DNA of 48,106 bases from an uncultured Lachnospiraceae bacterium (GCA_910578845.1 CAJTSL010000027.1:1-48106), one strand, 5' to 3'; counted from the first letter of the stretch, positions 24,701 to 33,125 are shown. The notes: generated by a model from the letters alone, not told the origin. Numbers and translations are program-made.

Positions 24701-25651
24701 ATGCAAGTAAAAGGAATAAATAAGCTGGCTTTGCTTTTGTTATCTGTGCTGGTAATCTGCATCGCGGGATGCGGCAGTCAGACAGAAGAGGACACGGGCA
24801 AAGCTTATGAAGTATATTATGTGAACAATGAAGAAACGAAGATTTTTGCAAATTCCTATCGGACGGAGACGACCGATGCGCAGGTGCTGTTGGATGAGTT
24901 AATGGAACAGCTTTCCACAAAACCAGAGAAAATGCAATACAAAGAGCCTCTGTCCGAGGATTTTGAAGTGCTTGGGTATACATGGGAGGGAGGACAGCTT
25001 ACCATTAACTTTGATGAACATTACAAGGAGATGGACACGATTAAAGAAGTGCTTGTGCGGGCGGCGATTGTAAGGACGCTTTCTCAGGTGGAAAATGTAA
25101 GCTACATTTCGTTCACGATACAAAATGAGCCGTTGCTTGATGGCAGCGGTGTGGCAATCGGCACGATGTCGGCGGATACGTTCATTGATAATGATGGAAG
25201 TGAAATCAATACCTACGAGAAAGTCAATCTACGACTGTATTTTGCGAATGAAAAAGGTGACAGGCTGGTGGAAGAAAACCAGCGGAATGTTGTATACAAT
25301 AGCAATATTTCTTTGGAAAAGCTTGTTGTGGAGAAACTGATAGAAGGGCCAACGACAATCGGAAATTATCCGACGATCAATCCTTCCACGAAGGTAGTCA
25401 GCGTCACTGTAAACGACAGGATATGTTATGTTAACTTAAATAGCGATTTTCTGACGCAGCCTTATAATGTGGCATCGGACGTAACCATTTATTCCATTAC
25501 CAATTCTCTTGTGGAACTGCCGAATATCAATAAAGTGCAGATTTCGATTAACGGCGAGACTTCTGTTTTCTATAAAGAGAGCGTCAGCTTGACGAATATT
25601 TTTGAAAGGAATCTGGATTTGGTAACCGATGCTGCTTCGGCGTCAGAGTAG
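24701..25651 (+). CDS. GerMN-domain lipoprotein
   Basis: The 316-residue protein has a lipoprotein signal ending IAGC (Cys24; start ATG 24701 behind GGGAG). It then has two tandem GerMN domains, each about 120 residues: YEVYYVNNEETKIFANSYR...LTINFDEHYKEMD, and VNLRLYFANEKGDRLVEENQ...VKEKLIEGP-like LVVEKLIEGP with ICYVNLNSDFLTQP. GerMN domains occur in spore germination (GerM) and in LpqB-like partners of sensor kinases. Placed 62 bases after the kinase, it may modulate that kinase from outside, like LpqB with MtrB. That is an analogy from gene order. Confidence 0.9.
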   Translation: MQVKGINKLALLLLSVLVICIAGCGSQTEEDTGKAYEVYYVNNEETKIFANSYRTETTDAQVLLDELMEQLSTKPEKMQYKEPLSEDFEVLGYTWEGGQLTINFDEHYKEMDTIKEVLVRAAIVRTLSQVENVSYISFTIQNEPLLDGSGVAIGTMSADTFIDNDGSEINTYEKVNLRLYFANEKGDRLVEENQRNVVYNSNISLEKLVVEKLIEGPTTIGNYPTINPSTKVVSVTVNDRICYVNLNSDFLTQPYNVASDVTIYSITNSLVELPNINKVQISINGETSVFYKESVSLTNIFERNLDLVTDAASASE

Positions 25652-25678
25652 GATAAAATAGAAGAAAGGAGGATTTGT

Positions 25679-27919
25679 ATGAGAAGACCGGTATGCCTTA
25701 TCGGTCTTGCCTTTGTTGTGATTATCTGGTTTTATCTTTATAGGGACCCGCTTCCAATCGTGTCGTTAAAGGAGGCGGACCGGAACACAGTAGCTCTGAC
25801 AGGCAGGGTCGAGCGGAAAGAATATCGCATTTCTAACGGAAATAAAATTCTAGTTATTTATCTTAAGGAAGTTTCAAAAGTTCAGGTTATAAGCCCACAG
25901 ACAGAAAAAACACAAATAGAAGAAGAGCAGCTTATGCGGACGTTGTCGGCAATAGAAGGCGTCATCTGCTATATAGAAGGAGGGGGAGAAGAGGAGCCAA
26001 GGATTGGCAGTGATCTCCGTATTCAGGGGAAGCTCCGCGCTTTTGCCCGCGCCACCAATCCGGGAGAGTTCGATGCGGGGGCATATTATCAAATCTTACA
26101 TCTGCAAGCGAAGATACAAAATGCCAGGATATTGGAGGAGAGTGTTTCTTATGATGTTTTTCGGGAAGGGTTATGGCAAATCAGGTGTTATTTTTCTTCT
26201 TTGATAGATGCCTGTTTTGAACCTGCCGATGCCTCGGTGATGAAAGCAATGCTGCTTGGGGAAAAGAGCGGATTGGATGAAGAAATGAAACAATTATACC
26301 AGTTGAATGGGATTATCCATATCCTGAGCATCAGTGGCCTTCATATCTCTATCATTGGCATGGGATTCCATAAGCTTTTACATAGAATCAGATGCCCACG
26401 GCATGGCAATATCTTTTTATCCATTTGTTTCATGTATGGTTACGGTGTCATGACAGGGATGAGCATTTCAGCGATCCGGGCGATTGCCATGTTTGCTTTT
26501 CATCTCTTGGCAGGGGCATTTGCGAGGACTTATGATTTGTTAACGGCAATGACGATCGTTGCGGTGTCTGTTTTGCTCGAAGAGCCCCGGTACTTATACC
26601 ATAGCGGCTTTCTCTTCTCCTTTGGCGCTATTTTGGCGATCGGAGTGTTTCTTCCGGTCTTAGAAGAGAATTTGCCTGGCAAGAAGAGAATAGAGAAAGC
26701 GCTATCTGCAAGCCTTGCTGTATCCATTGTCACGATGCCGGTGCATTTATGCTTCTATTATGAATATCCGCTCTACGCTTTATTCTTGAACTTACTGATT
26801 ATCCCGGGGACGAGCCTGCTTTTGTCGGATGGCATAGTAAGCATCCTGGCGGCGGCATATTATCTGCCGCTTGGAAAGTATGCGGCCTTGCCGGGGCATC
26901 TATTGCTTTTAATTTATGAGTTTTGCTGTAGGCTCACTTTAAGGCTGCCAGGAAGCCGGAATATTCTTGGCAAGCCGCAAATGTGGCAGGTTGTTGTCTT
27001 TGGCATGATCATCTGCGGCGTTATATGCTGTAGCCGGAAATGGTGCAGGATGCGATTCTGGTTATGGATAGTGCTTGCCGTTTGCTGCCTGACTCTGCGG
27101 GGGCAAGATGGCTTAGAGATCACGTTTTTGGATATCGGACAGGGAGATGGCATTTATATTGCAGATGATAAGAACGGATGTTATTTTATTGATGGCGGCA
27201 GCTCGGATAAGAGTAACGTGGGAGATTACCAGATCTTGCCTTTCCTGAAAGCCAGGGGGACGGACCGGCTGCATGCGGTATTTATTACACATATGGATAG
27301 CGATCATTATAATGGGATGCAGGCGCTGATCGAAGAGGCGCAGAGCAGTGGGGTCATGATAGATAACCTGTTCTTGCCGGATATCGGAGAGAAGAGCAGA
27401 AGCGATGCCTATAGGGAGCTGGTTGCTTTGGCAACGGAACAAGGCATAGCGGTACATTATATCCATAAAGGGGAAACACTACGGCACGGGAAGCTACAGT
27501 TGACATGTTTATACCCGCAAGAGGGAGCGGAGGGGGAGACGAATGCATTGTCACTTGTCCTTTATTTGGAGTATGAAGCTTTTTCGGCGCTTTTCACGGG
27601 TGACCTGGAAGGCAACGGAGAAGAGACGGTAAGGAAACAATTGGAGGAGCGATGCGGCGGACAAGGCATCTTTCTCTTAAAGGTAGCGCATCACGGCTCT
27701 AGATATTCTACAGGGGAAGCTTTCCTGAAGACTGCAATGCCGCAAATTGCAGTGATTTGTGCCGGGCAAGGCAATCAATATGGGCATCCGCATGAAGAAC
27801 TGTTAGAGAGGCTTCTTAGGGTCACGCGTTATGTGTATCAGACGAAGGATGGCGGCGCTATTACTTTTTATTACCGGAGAGGGAGAATAATGGCGGAAGA
27901 ATTTCTGGGAGAAAGGTAA
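25679..27919 (+). CDS. comEC: ComEC/Rec2 DNA-uptake channel
   Basis: The 746-residue protein is full length. It has an N-terminal OB-like DUF4131 region (residues 30-160), the Competence membrane domain (LLGEKSGLDEEMKQLYQLNGIIHILSISGLHISIIG followed by about eight helices) and a metallo-beta-lactamase-like domain from about residue 478 (LEITFLDIGQGDGIYI, FITHMDSDHYNGM, LFTGDL, LLKVAHHGS). ComEC passes one DNA strand through the membrane; the MBL domain is thought to degrade the other. It starts behind AAAGGAGGATTTGT. Together with comEA this supports potential for natural transformation, but the pilus genes are not in the window. Confidence 0.96.
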   Translation: MRRPVCLIGLAFVVIIWFYLYRDPLPIVSLKEADRNTVALTGRVERKEYRISNGNKILVIYLKEVSKVQVISPQTEKTQIEEEQLMRTLSAIEGVICYIEGGGEEEPRIGSDLRIQGKLRAFARATNPGEFDAGAYYQILHLQAKIQNARILEESVSYDVFREGLWQIRCYFSSLIDACFEPADASVMKAMLLGEKSGLDEEMKQLYQLNGIIHILSISGLHISIIGMGFHKLLHRIRCPRHGNIFLSICFMYGYGVMTGMSISAIRAIAMFAFHLLAGAFARTYDLLTAMTIVAVSVLLEEPRYLYHSGFLFSFGAILAIGVFLPVLEENLPGKKRIEKALSASLAVSIVTMPVHLCFYYEYPLYALFLNLLIIPGTSLLLSDGIVSILAAAYYLPLGKYAALPGHLLLLIYEFCCRLTLRLPGSRNILGKPQMWQVVVFGMIICGVICCSRKWCRMRFWLWIVLAVCCLTLRGQDGLEITFLDIGQGDGIYIADDKNGCYFIDGGSSDKSNVGDYQILPFLKARGTDRLHAVFITHMDSDHYNGMQALIEEAQSSGVMIDNLFLPDIGEKSRSDAYRELVALATEQGIAVHYIHKGETLRHGKLQLTCLYPQEGAEGETNALSLVLYLEYEAFSALFTGDLEGNGEETVRKQLEERCGGQGIFLLKVAHHGSRYSTGEAFLKTAMPQIAVICAGQGNQYGHPHEELLERLLRVTRYVYQTKDGGAITFYYRRGRIMAEEFLGER

Positions 27920-28035
27920 TGCTGGTCAAAAGGCGTGCCAGATAGTATAATTAGAGGGACTGGATAGGAAAGAGACTGGATAGGTAAAGAAGCTTGTTCC
28001 CGAATCCACAAGTTGAGCAAGAACGGGGGTTTAAG

Positions 28036-29013
28036 ATGCAGAAACTAAACGAGGAGATCAAGTCCGGACAGCTAAAGCAAGTCTATCTGCTCTATGGAGA
28101 AGAAGATTATCTGCGAAAACAGTGTCGTGACAAGCTCAAAAAAGCTTTGGTCGAAGATGGCGATTCCATGAATTTCCAATACTTTGAAGGAAAAGGCATT
28201 AATGTGGGCGAAATGATCGACCTGGCGGAGACGATGCCTTTCTTAGCGCAGCGGCGGGTGATCATGATAGAAAATAGCGGCTTGTTCAAACAAGGCGGGG
28301 AACAGCTTGCGGAATATTTGAAAGAACCCTGCGAAACGACTTTTTTCATTCTGACGGAAAGGGAAATTGATAAACGGAGCAAGCTTTTCAAAGCCGTATC
28401 GGCAAAAGGCCGGACAATTGAATGCAAAGCGCAGGATGAAGCGGTCTTGAAGCGATGGGTTCTTGGCATATTGAAGCGGGAAAACAAGAAGATATCGGAA
28501 CGGGATTTAGACTTTTTCTTAGAAATGACCGGCGCCAATATGGAAAATATCACCAAAGAACTGGAAAAACTGGTCTGTTATTGTATGGGCAAGGAAGCCG
28601 TTACCAAGCAAGAGATTGAAGAGATCTGTACGAGACAAGTGAACAATCAGATTTTTGATATGATCAATGCGGTCGCGGATAAACGACAGAAAGTAGCAAT
28701 GGGTTTGTATTATGATCTGTTGACTTTAAAAGAGCCTCCTATGCGGATCCTTTTTCTGATCGCGAGACAGTTTAATCTGCTCCTACAGGTCAAGCAGCTA
28801 AAGAAAAAGGGATATCCTGCGAAGGCGATTGGAGAGAATGTGGGTTTGCCAGGGTTTATTGCCGGGAAATACGTGAACCAGGCTGCAAAATTCTCCACGG
28901 AAAGCCTCAAAAAGGCAGTGACCGATTGCGTAGAAGCCGAGGAAGCCGTGAAAACAGGGAAAATGAATGATGTATTGAGCGTAGAGCTTCTATTGATCAA
29001 ATATAGCGCATAA
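28036..29013 (+). CDS. holA: DNA polymerase III delta subunit
   Basis: HolA is the clamp-loader subunit that opens the sliding clamp. LKQVYLLYGEEDYLRKQCRDKLKKAL (residues about 12-37), the segment TTFFILTEREIDKRSKLFKAV, and the C-terminal collar helices (RILFLIARQFNLLLQVKQLKKKGYPAKAIGENVGL) match the family at the usual length of about 325-340. The start is ATG 28036, behind a G-run (28025-28029). holA following comEC is the normal order in Firmicutes; the usual next gene, rpsT, is not found here. Confidence 0.95.
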   Translation: MQKLNEEIKSGQLKQVYLLYGEEDYLRKQCRDKLKKALVEDGDSMNFQYFEGKGINVGEMIDLAETMPFLAQRRVIMIENSGLFKQGGEQLAEYLKEPCETTFFILTEREIDKRSKLFKAVSAKGRTIECKAQDEAVLKRWVLGILKRENKKISERDLDFFLEMTGANMENITKELEKLVCYCMGKEAVTKQEIEEICTRQVNNQIFDMINAVADKRQKVAMGLYYDLLTLKEPPMRILFLIARQFNLLLQVKQLKKKGYPAKAIGENVGLPGFIAGKYVNQAAKFSTESLKKAVTDCVEAEEAVKTGKMNDVLSVELLLIKYSA

Positions 29014-29050
29014 GGAATAGAAAGCACGGATAGAGAAGGAGAAAGACGAT

Positions 29051-29596
29051 ATGTACGGATTAATATGGTTTATCATTGTTGGCGCTATTATTTATAATAC
29101 TGTGAAGAAGAGGGAAGATAAGGGAGGCAGCCAGAAACCGCCGCATGTGCCGCCCCAATATTCCAATCAAAATGGAAACGGGCCTGCGGCACCGAAGTAT
29201 TCCAATCCAAATGACAATGGGAACAGACAGCCAAGATTTCAGGGAGCGGGAGAGACGAATAAGACGGTGACGGGGCAGCGGGCGAACCGGGACAGAGGCA
29301 AGGGCGGACAACAGGCAGTGAAGCCACAGGCGGATACGGCAGGCTCTACGATGGCATATCTAGAGGAGAAAGCAAAGCAGGATGCCAGAGAACATGCCAG
29401 AGAGAAACTGGCGGAGAATAAACGGCTGTATGAAAATTCCGGCGGACGCTGCGCTGCAGAGAGGCTCTATGATGGGGATCCTGTGCCCAGAGGTAAGAGA
29501 TGCGTTGTCTGTGGGTATTGTGGAGCGCAAAACCTGCTTCCGGTGACGGCAAGAGAACGTTATAGCTGCTATTTCTGTAGAGAGCCGTTAAATTGA
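29051..29596 (+). CDS. Membrane-anchored protein with C-terminal zinc ribbon
   Basis: A 181-residue protein of unknown function. Residues 3-18 form a single membrane helix (GLIWFIIVGAIIYNTV). A disordered Asn/Gly/Gln/Pro-rich linker contains repeated PxYSNxNxNG words (residues 33-60), then a charged helix (AYLEEKAKQDAREHAREKLAENKRLYE). The end has CVVCGYCGAQNLLP and CYFC, a four-cysteine zinc ribbon. Similar tails occur in Lachnospiraceae proteins annotated only as hypothetical. The ATG follows GAAGGAGAAAGACGAT. The 37-base gap suggests co-transcription with holA. Confidence 0.65.
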   Translation: MYGLIWFIIVGAIIYNTVKKREDKGGSQKPPHVPPQYSNQNGNGPAAPKYSNPNDNGNRQPRFQGAGETNKTVTGQRANRDRGKGGQQAVKPQADTAGSTMAYLEEKAKQDAREHAREKLAENKRLYENSGGRCAAERLYDGDPVPRGKRCVVCGYCGAQNLLPVTARERYSCYFCREPLN

Positions 29597-29672
29597 GCAA
29601 TTGGGCAACTTTTATTAAGACGGCAAATCCCTGCTATGCTATGATGGAGGCAATTCAGAAAGGGAGATGCGT

Positions 29673-30068
29673 ATGAAAGATCAATCTATAGTGGAGAAGA
29701 CCGCAGCATATATTGACGGGCATTTGAAAGAAGACTTATCGCTGGAGAGACTGGCAAAGGAGATGCATTATTCCAAATTTTACTTAGAGCGGGTCTTCAA
29801 AGAGAATATGGGATGCACCGTTTACCAATATATTAAAAGGCGTCGTCTTACGGAAGCGGCCAGGGAACTTTTGGAAACGGATAAGCCTATCGTGGAGATT
29901 GCTTTTGAGGCGCGCTATAGCACCCAACAGGCATTCACGCTTGCATTCCGGCAAGTTTATGCATGCACCCCCCCCAGAAGTTCAGGAGCATCGGCAAAGA
30001 ACCTGTCTCCTGCGCAGGAGGAGGGATGGCCGCATGAGCACAATACCATATGTTGTACAGCAAACTAG
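29673..30068 (+). CDS. AraC-type HTH regulator with out-of-frame tail (poly-C tract)
   Basis: The double AraC helix-turn-helix is intact: EDLSLERLAKEMHYSKFYLERVFKENMGCTVYQYIKRRRL, then AARELLETDKPIVEIAFEARYSTQQAFTLAFRQVYACTP. After an eight-C run (29948-29955) the frame reads an Arg/Ser-rich tail to a stop at 30068, inside clpP. Removing two Cs (or adding one) restores PQKFRSIGKEPVSCAGGG, the usual AraC-family ending, and a TGA at 30035-30037 that overlaps the clpP ATG. The tail is therefore frameshifted in this sequence, by real slippage or a sequencing error. ATG 29673 sits 6 bases after AGGGAG; ATG 29667 abuts it. Confidence 0.8.
   Translation: MKDQSIVEKTAAYIDGHLKEDLSLERLAKEMHYSKFYLERVFKENMGCTVYQYIKRRRLTEAARELLETDKPIVEIAFEARYSTQQAFTLAFRQVYACTPPRSSGASAKNLSPAQEEGWPHEHNTICCTAN
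29948..29955 (+). repeat. Eight-cytosine homopolymer in the AraC gene
   Basis: Eight Cs in a row at the end of the AraC domain. The length decides whether the regulator ends normally before clpP or reads into it. Confidence 0.9.
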
Positions 30069-30633
30069 CCACGGGGAGAGAAGCTATGATATATTTTCCC
30101 GCCTGTTAGCGGAAAGGATTATTTTCTTAGGAGAAGCGGTGAATGATGTGACGGCCGGGCTTATCGTTGCGCAGATGCTGTTTTTGGAAGCCGAAGATCC
30201 CGGGAAAGATATCCAGTTCTATATTAACAGCCCCGGAGGCTCCATTACAGCGGGACTTGCCATTTACGATACGATGCAGTTTGTCAAATGTGATGTAGCA
30301 GTGACATGTATCGGCCTGGCGGCAAGCTTTGGCGCCTTTCTATTGGCTGGCGGCAAGAAAGGCAAGAGAAGCGCCTTGCCGAATGCGGAAATCATGATAC
30401 ACCAGCCGGCGATCCATGGAAACGGCGTACAAGGACAGGCGAGCGATATCCGGATCGTTTCTGAGCATTTGCAGAAGAGCAAGCGGCGGCTAAACCGTAT
30501 ATTAGCGGAGAACACGGGGAAGACAATCGAACAGATTGCCATTGATACCGAGCGGGACTATTATATGTCCGCACAGGAAGCATTGGAATATGGCATTATT
30601 GACAATATCATAAATACAAAACCAATCAATTGA
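30034..30633 (+). CDS. clpP: ClpP-family serine protease, AraC-linked paralogue
   Basis: The 199-residue protein keeps the ClpP triad: Ser98 in GLAASFGAFLL, His123 in MIHQPAIHG and Asp175 in TERDYYMSAQEALEYGIID, with INSPGGSITAGLAIYDTM for the oxyanion strand. ClpP forms a tetradecameric barrel fed by ClpX or ClpC. Here it is not beside clpX or tig but follows an AraC gene, with ATG 30034 behind AGGAGGAGGG, so it is likely a second, conditionally expressed ClpP. A longer in-frame extension (from 29899) reads through the AraC gene and is not the natural start. Confidence 0.94.
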   Translation: MSTIPYVVQQTSHGERSYDIFSRLLAERIIFLGEAVNDVTAGLIVAQMLFLEAEDPGKDIQFYINSPGGSITAGLAIYDTMQFVKCDVAVTCIGLAASFGAFLLAGGKKGKRSALPNAEIMIHQPAIHGNGVQGQASDIRIVSEHLQKSKRRLNRILAENTGKTIEQIAIDTERDYYMSAQEALEYGIIDNIINTKPIN

Positions 30634-30701
30634 AAAGCAAGATGAAAAACTAAATTAAGCTAAACCAAATATGGTTCTCAATCTCTGTCATCTGCAAAGA
30701 G

Positions 30702-30743
30702 ATACCCTGCCTGTGCGTAAGCGCCCGGTCAGGGTATTTTTTT
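30702..30743 (+). terminator. Terminator after clpP
   Basis: ATACCCTG (30702-30709) pairs with CAGGGTAT (30730-30737), followed by a run of Ts to 30743. Confidence 0.88.
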
Positions 30744-30806
30744 CGGATATCATAAAGTACTGTTTATGGTACTTCTAATTTGCTATTCTCTATTTATAAA
30801 AAACCA

Positions 30807-30854
30807 TTGAAAAATTCGAACATTTGTTTTATTATAGAATCAGAACATTTGTTC
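30807..30854 (+). promoter_or_regulatory. SOS promoter with two LexA boxes
   Basis: TTGAAA (30807-30812) and TATTAT (30830-30835) are 17 bases apart. A near-perfect LexA box GAACATTTGTTT (30818-30829) fills the spacer and a perfect one, GAACATTTGTTC (30843-30854), covers the start-site region. This matches the Gram-positive consensus GAAC-N4-GTTC. Tight LexA repression, released by DNA damage, is expected. Confidence 0.88.
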
Positions 30855-30883
30855 TAAATGGACAGGAAGGAGTGTAACGATTT

Positions 30884-31258
30884 ATGGAAAAGAAAAATAT
30901 TTCCTTTATCATCACGGTAATCTTATCTGTTCTAGTGATCCTGTTTTGTACGAAAGAAACGGTAATCGGCCAGAGCAGGGCAGATATGAGCAGTCAGAAA
31001 TTATACTATGCTCCGATGGAAGAGGAATATGTCGCTCAGATGAGACAGATGTTGGCCAATAAGGGATATTCCAACAGCGGCATTACGATCAGATGGGTTT
31101 TGGAAGAAGAAGGGACGAGAGTATATACGGTGATGATATATCATAAGTGGATAGACAGACTGGACGAGAAAGGGAAAGAGGCGCTTTTGCAGGAGCTGGA
31201 ACAGACAGAGTTCATTGACCAATATTGTAGTTTCTGCTATGAGTTTTTGACTATATGA
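30884..31258 (+). CDS. SOS-controlled small membrane-anchored protein
   Basis: A 124-residue protein with one N-terminal membrane segment (ISFIITVILSVLVILFC, residues 5-21) and an outer domain of about 95 residues (YYAPMEEEYVAQMRQMLANKGYSNSGITIRWVLEEEGTRVYTVMIYHKWIDRL). I recognise no family: no LysM motif as in YneA and no error-prone polymerase motif. It is alone behind a LexA-controlled promoter, with GGAAGGAG before the ATG. In Gram-positives, lone SOS-induced small membrane proteins are often division inhibitors (YneA, SidA-like), so that is the leading guess. Three cysteines (residues 21, 116, 119) are present. Confidence 0.75.
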   Translation: MEKKNISFIITVILSVLVILFCTKETVIGQSRADMSSQKLYYAPMEEEYVAQMRQMLANKGYSNSGITIRWVLEEEGTRVYTVMIYHKWIDRLDEKGKEALLQELEQTEFIDQYCSFCYEFLTI

Positions 31259-31311
31259 GCTAAGGCACATGGCACTCTTTTATCTTATAAAAGTTTTATG
31301 AAATGAAGTGA

Positions 31312-31340
31312 ATGACATTTAATGGGTTTGGGATTATAAT
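31312..31340 (+). promoter_or_regulatory. Promoter of the DUF1653 gene
   Basis: ATGACA (31312-31317) and a consensus TATAAT (31335-31340) have a 17-base spacer. Transcription should start near 31347. Confidence 0.7.
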
Positions 31341-31352
31341 AATACAAGAAGT

Positions 31353-31395
31353 CCATACCTGTAGCTAAGGCTTACAGGTTAAGAGAAAGGTATGG
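31353..31395 (+). promoter_or_regulatory. Leader with two mutually exclusive hairpins over the ribosome binding site
   Basis: CCATACCT (31353-31360) can pair perfectly with AGGTATGG (31388-31395), hiding the AAAGG site and ATG 31392. ACCTGTA (31357-31363) can pair with TACAGGT (31373-31379), which uses four of the same bases and leaves the ribosome site free. The two folds cannot coexist. Confidence 0.45.
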
Positions 31396-31403
31396 TTATT
31401 AAT

Positions 31404-32027
31404 ATGAGACATAATCCACAGCCACAGGAGATGTACAGACATTTTAAGGGCAATCTGTATCAGGTCAGATGCCTTGCGAAGCATAGTGAAACGGAAGAGA
31501 TGATGGTTGTCTATCAGGCAATGTATGGAGACTTCCAGGTTTATGTCAGGCCTCTTGCATCGTTTATGGAAGAAGTTGACAGAAGCAAGTATCCTGATAC
31601 TGCCGCCAGATACCGTTTCGAATTGTTTAATGGACAGGAACAAGGACAGCAAGGGCAGGAACCGACACAGGGCTATGGGCAGGAATGGGAGAAAGAACAG
31701 AAGCCGGCGCATGGACGGGATACGGGAATGCAGGAAGAAGTAGAGGAACGCAGGGAAGCATCAAAGGATGCATATACGGAATGGGAAGAAGAGTCGGAAA
31801 AACTGAATATCGATCCTCTGGTATTGCAATTTTTGGATGCGGATACTTATGAGCGCCGATTGGAGATTTTAAGCATGCTCCATAGCCGTATTGACGATGA
31901 TATGATTAATACGATGGCGGTTGCAGTAGATGTTGAAATCAAGGAAGGGGACATAGAAGACAGATATGAAGAATTGAAAAGCTGCCTTCTGACCTTTGAG
32001 AAATTTGAATGCAACAGGCTAAGGTAA
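31404..32027 (+). CDS. DUF1653-domain protein
   Basis: Residues 1-62 (MYRHFKGNLYQVRCLAKHSETEEMMVVYQAMYGDFQVYVRPLASFMEEVD) are a clear DUF1653 domain, a small beta fold of unknown role. A Gln/Glu/Gly-rich linker of about 50 residues follows, then a helical C-terminus (IDPLVLQFLDADTYERRLEILSMLHSRIDDDMINTMAVAVDVEIKEGD) repeatedly seen in Lachnospiraceae versions. The start may be ATG 31392 or 31404; both lie just after AGAAAGG, and 31404 has the better spacing. Its leader can form two alternative hairpins. Confidence 0.85.
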   Translation: MRHNPQPQEMYRHFKGNLYQVRCLAKHSETEEMMVVYQAMYGDFQVYVRPLASFMEEVDRSKYPDTAARYRFELFNGQEQGQQGQEPTQGYGQEWEKEQKPAHGRDTGMQEEVEERREASKDAYTEWEEESEKLNIDPLVLQFLDADTYERRLEILSMLHSRIDDDMINTMAVAVDVEIKEGDIEDRYEELKSCLLTFEKFECNRLR

Positions 32028-32153
32028 GGAGAAACGGATCATAGACAGCAGGAACTGGGAAAGCGTGACAGCAGGCAGACAGAGAATTGATAGACGGGCA
32101 GGGAATGGTATTTCTGATTGTCTTCTAATCCATTTGATGTCAGGAGGGATAGC

Positions 32154-33104
32154 ATGTCATATGATTTGGAGAGTAAGCTTGTTGTAGGGGTTTCTTCGAG
32201 GGCGTTGTTTGATTTATCCAGTGAGAACCAGATCTTTGAAGAGGAAGGCGTCGAAGCGTATTGCCGGTATCAGATAGAACATGAAGATGAGATTTTAAAA
32301 CCGGGGCCGGGATTCCCGCTAGTCAAAGCATTGCTGAACTTGAACAACCTGCCAGGCCGGGAGAATTGTGTGGAAGTCATCATTATGTCCCGCAATAGAC
32401 CGGATACTTCGCTTCGTGTATTTAATGCCATACAGTATTACGGGTTAAACATTACGAGAGCGGTACTGGCAAGTGGCGCTTCTCTGGCTCCGTATCTGGA
32501 AGCTTTTAAGACCGATTTATTCTTATCAGCATATGAGGATGATGTGCAGAGTGCGATAGATTCGAATATTGCGGCGGGCATTATTTGTAGTGATGGAATC
32601 TGTACATATGATTGCGAACATCAGATTAAACAGATACGGATCGCCTTTGATGGGGACGCAGTGCTTTTTTCGGATGATTCAGAGCAGATTTTTAAAGAGG
32701 AAGGTCTTGAGGCGTTTGAGGAAAATGAAAGGAAGAATGCCAACCATCCATTGCAGGCAGGGCCATTTGCCAAATTTTTAATGACATTATCGAAATTGCA
32801 GGAAGAGTATCCGGTAGAAGAAGCGCCTATCAGGACAGCGCTTGTGACTGCAAGGTGTGCGCCTGCGCATGAGAGAGTCATTCGTACGTTAAGGGCATGG
32901 AATGTCAGGATTGACGAAGCATTTTTCTTAGGAGGGATTCAGAAAGCGGATGTGTTGAAGGCATTCGGCGCTCATATTTTCTTTGACGATCAGCTCTCTC
33001 ATACCCAGAAGGCTTCAAAGGTCGTTCCGGCGGCAAGAGTGCCATACAAGAATACACAGGCCAAAACAACGCTGATGAATGGATCATGGAATGATTCTTC
33101 ATAA
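32154..33104 (+). CDS. 5'-nucleotidase (cN-I type)
   Basis: The 316-residue protein matches the cytosolic 5'-nucleotidase I family, which dephosphorylates nucleoside monophosphates. Recognisable blocks are KLVVGVSSRALFDLSSENQIFEEEGVEAY, EVIIMSRNRPDTSLRVFNAIQYYGLNITRA, FLSAYEDDVQSAID, IAFDGDAVLFSDDSEQIF (the DGDAVLFSD strand) and FFDDQLSH near the end. The start ATG 32154 follows CAGGAGGG. It precedes mutY in the same direction, but the 67-base gap and repeat make coupling uncertain. Confidence 0.93.
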   Translation: MSYDLESKLVVGVSSRALFDLSSENQIFEEEGVEAYCRYQIEHEDEILKPGPGFPLVKALLNLNNLPGRENCVEVIIMSRNRPDTSLRVFNAIQYYGLNITRAVLASGASLAPYLEAFKTDLFLSAYEDDVQSAIDSNIAAGIICSDGICTYDCEHQIKQIRIAFDGDAVLFSDDSEQIFKEEGLEAFEENERKNANHPLQAGPFAKFLMTLSKLQEEYPVEEAPIRTALVTARCAPAHERVIRTLRAWNVRIDEAFFLGGIQKADVLKAFGAHIFFDDQLSHTQKASKVVPAARVPYKNTQAKTTLMNGSWNDSS

Positions 33105-33125
33105 ATATTTTCCCGTTTAGAACAT

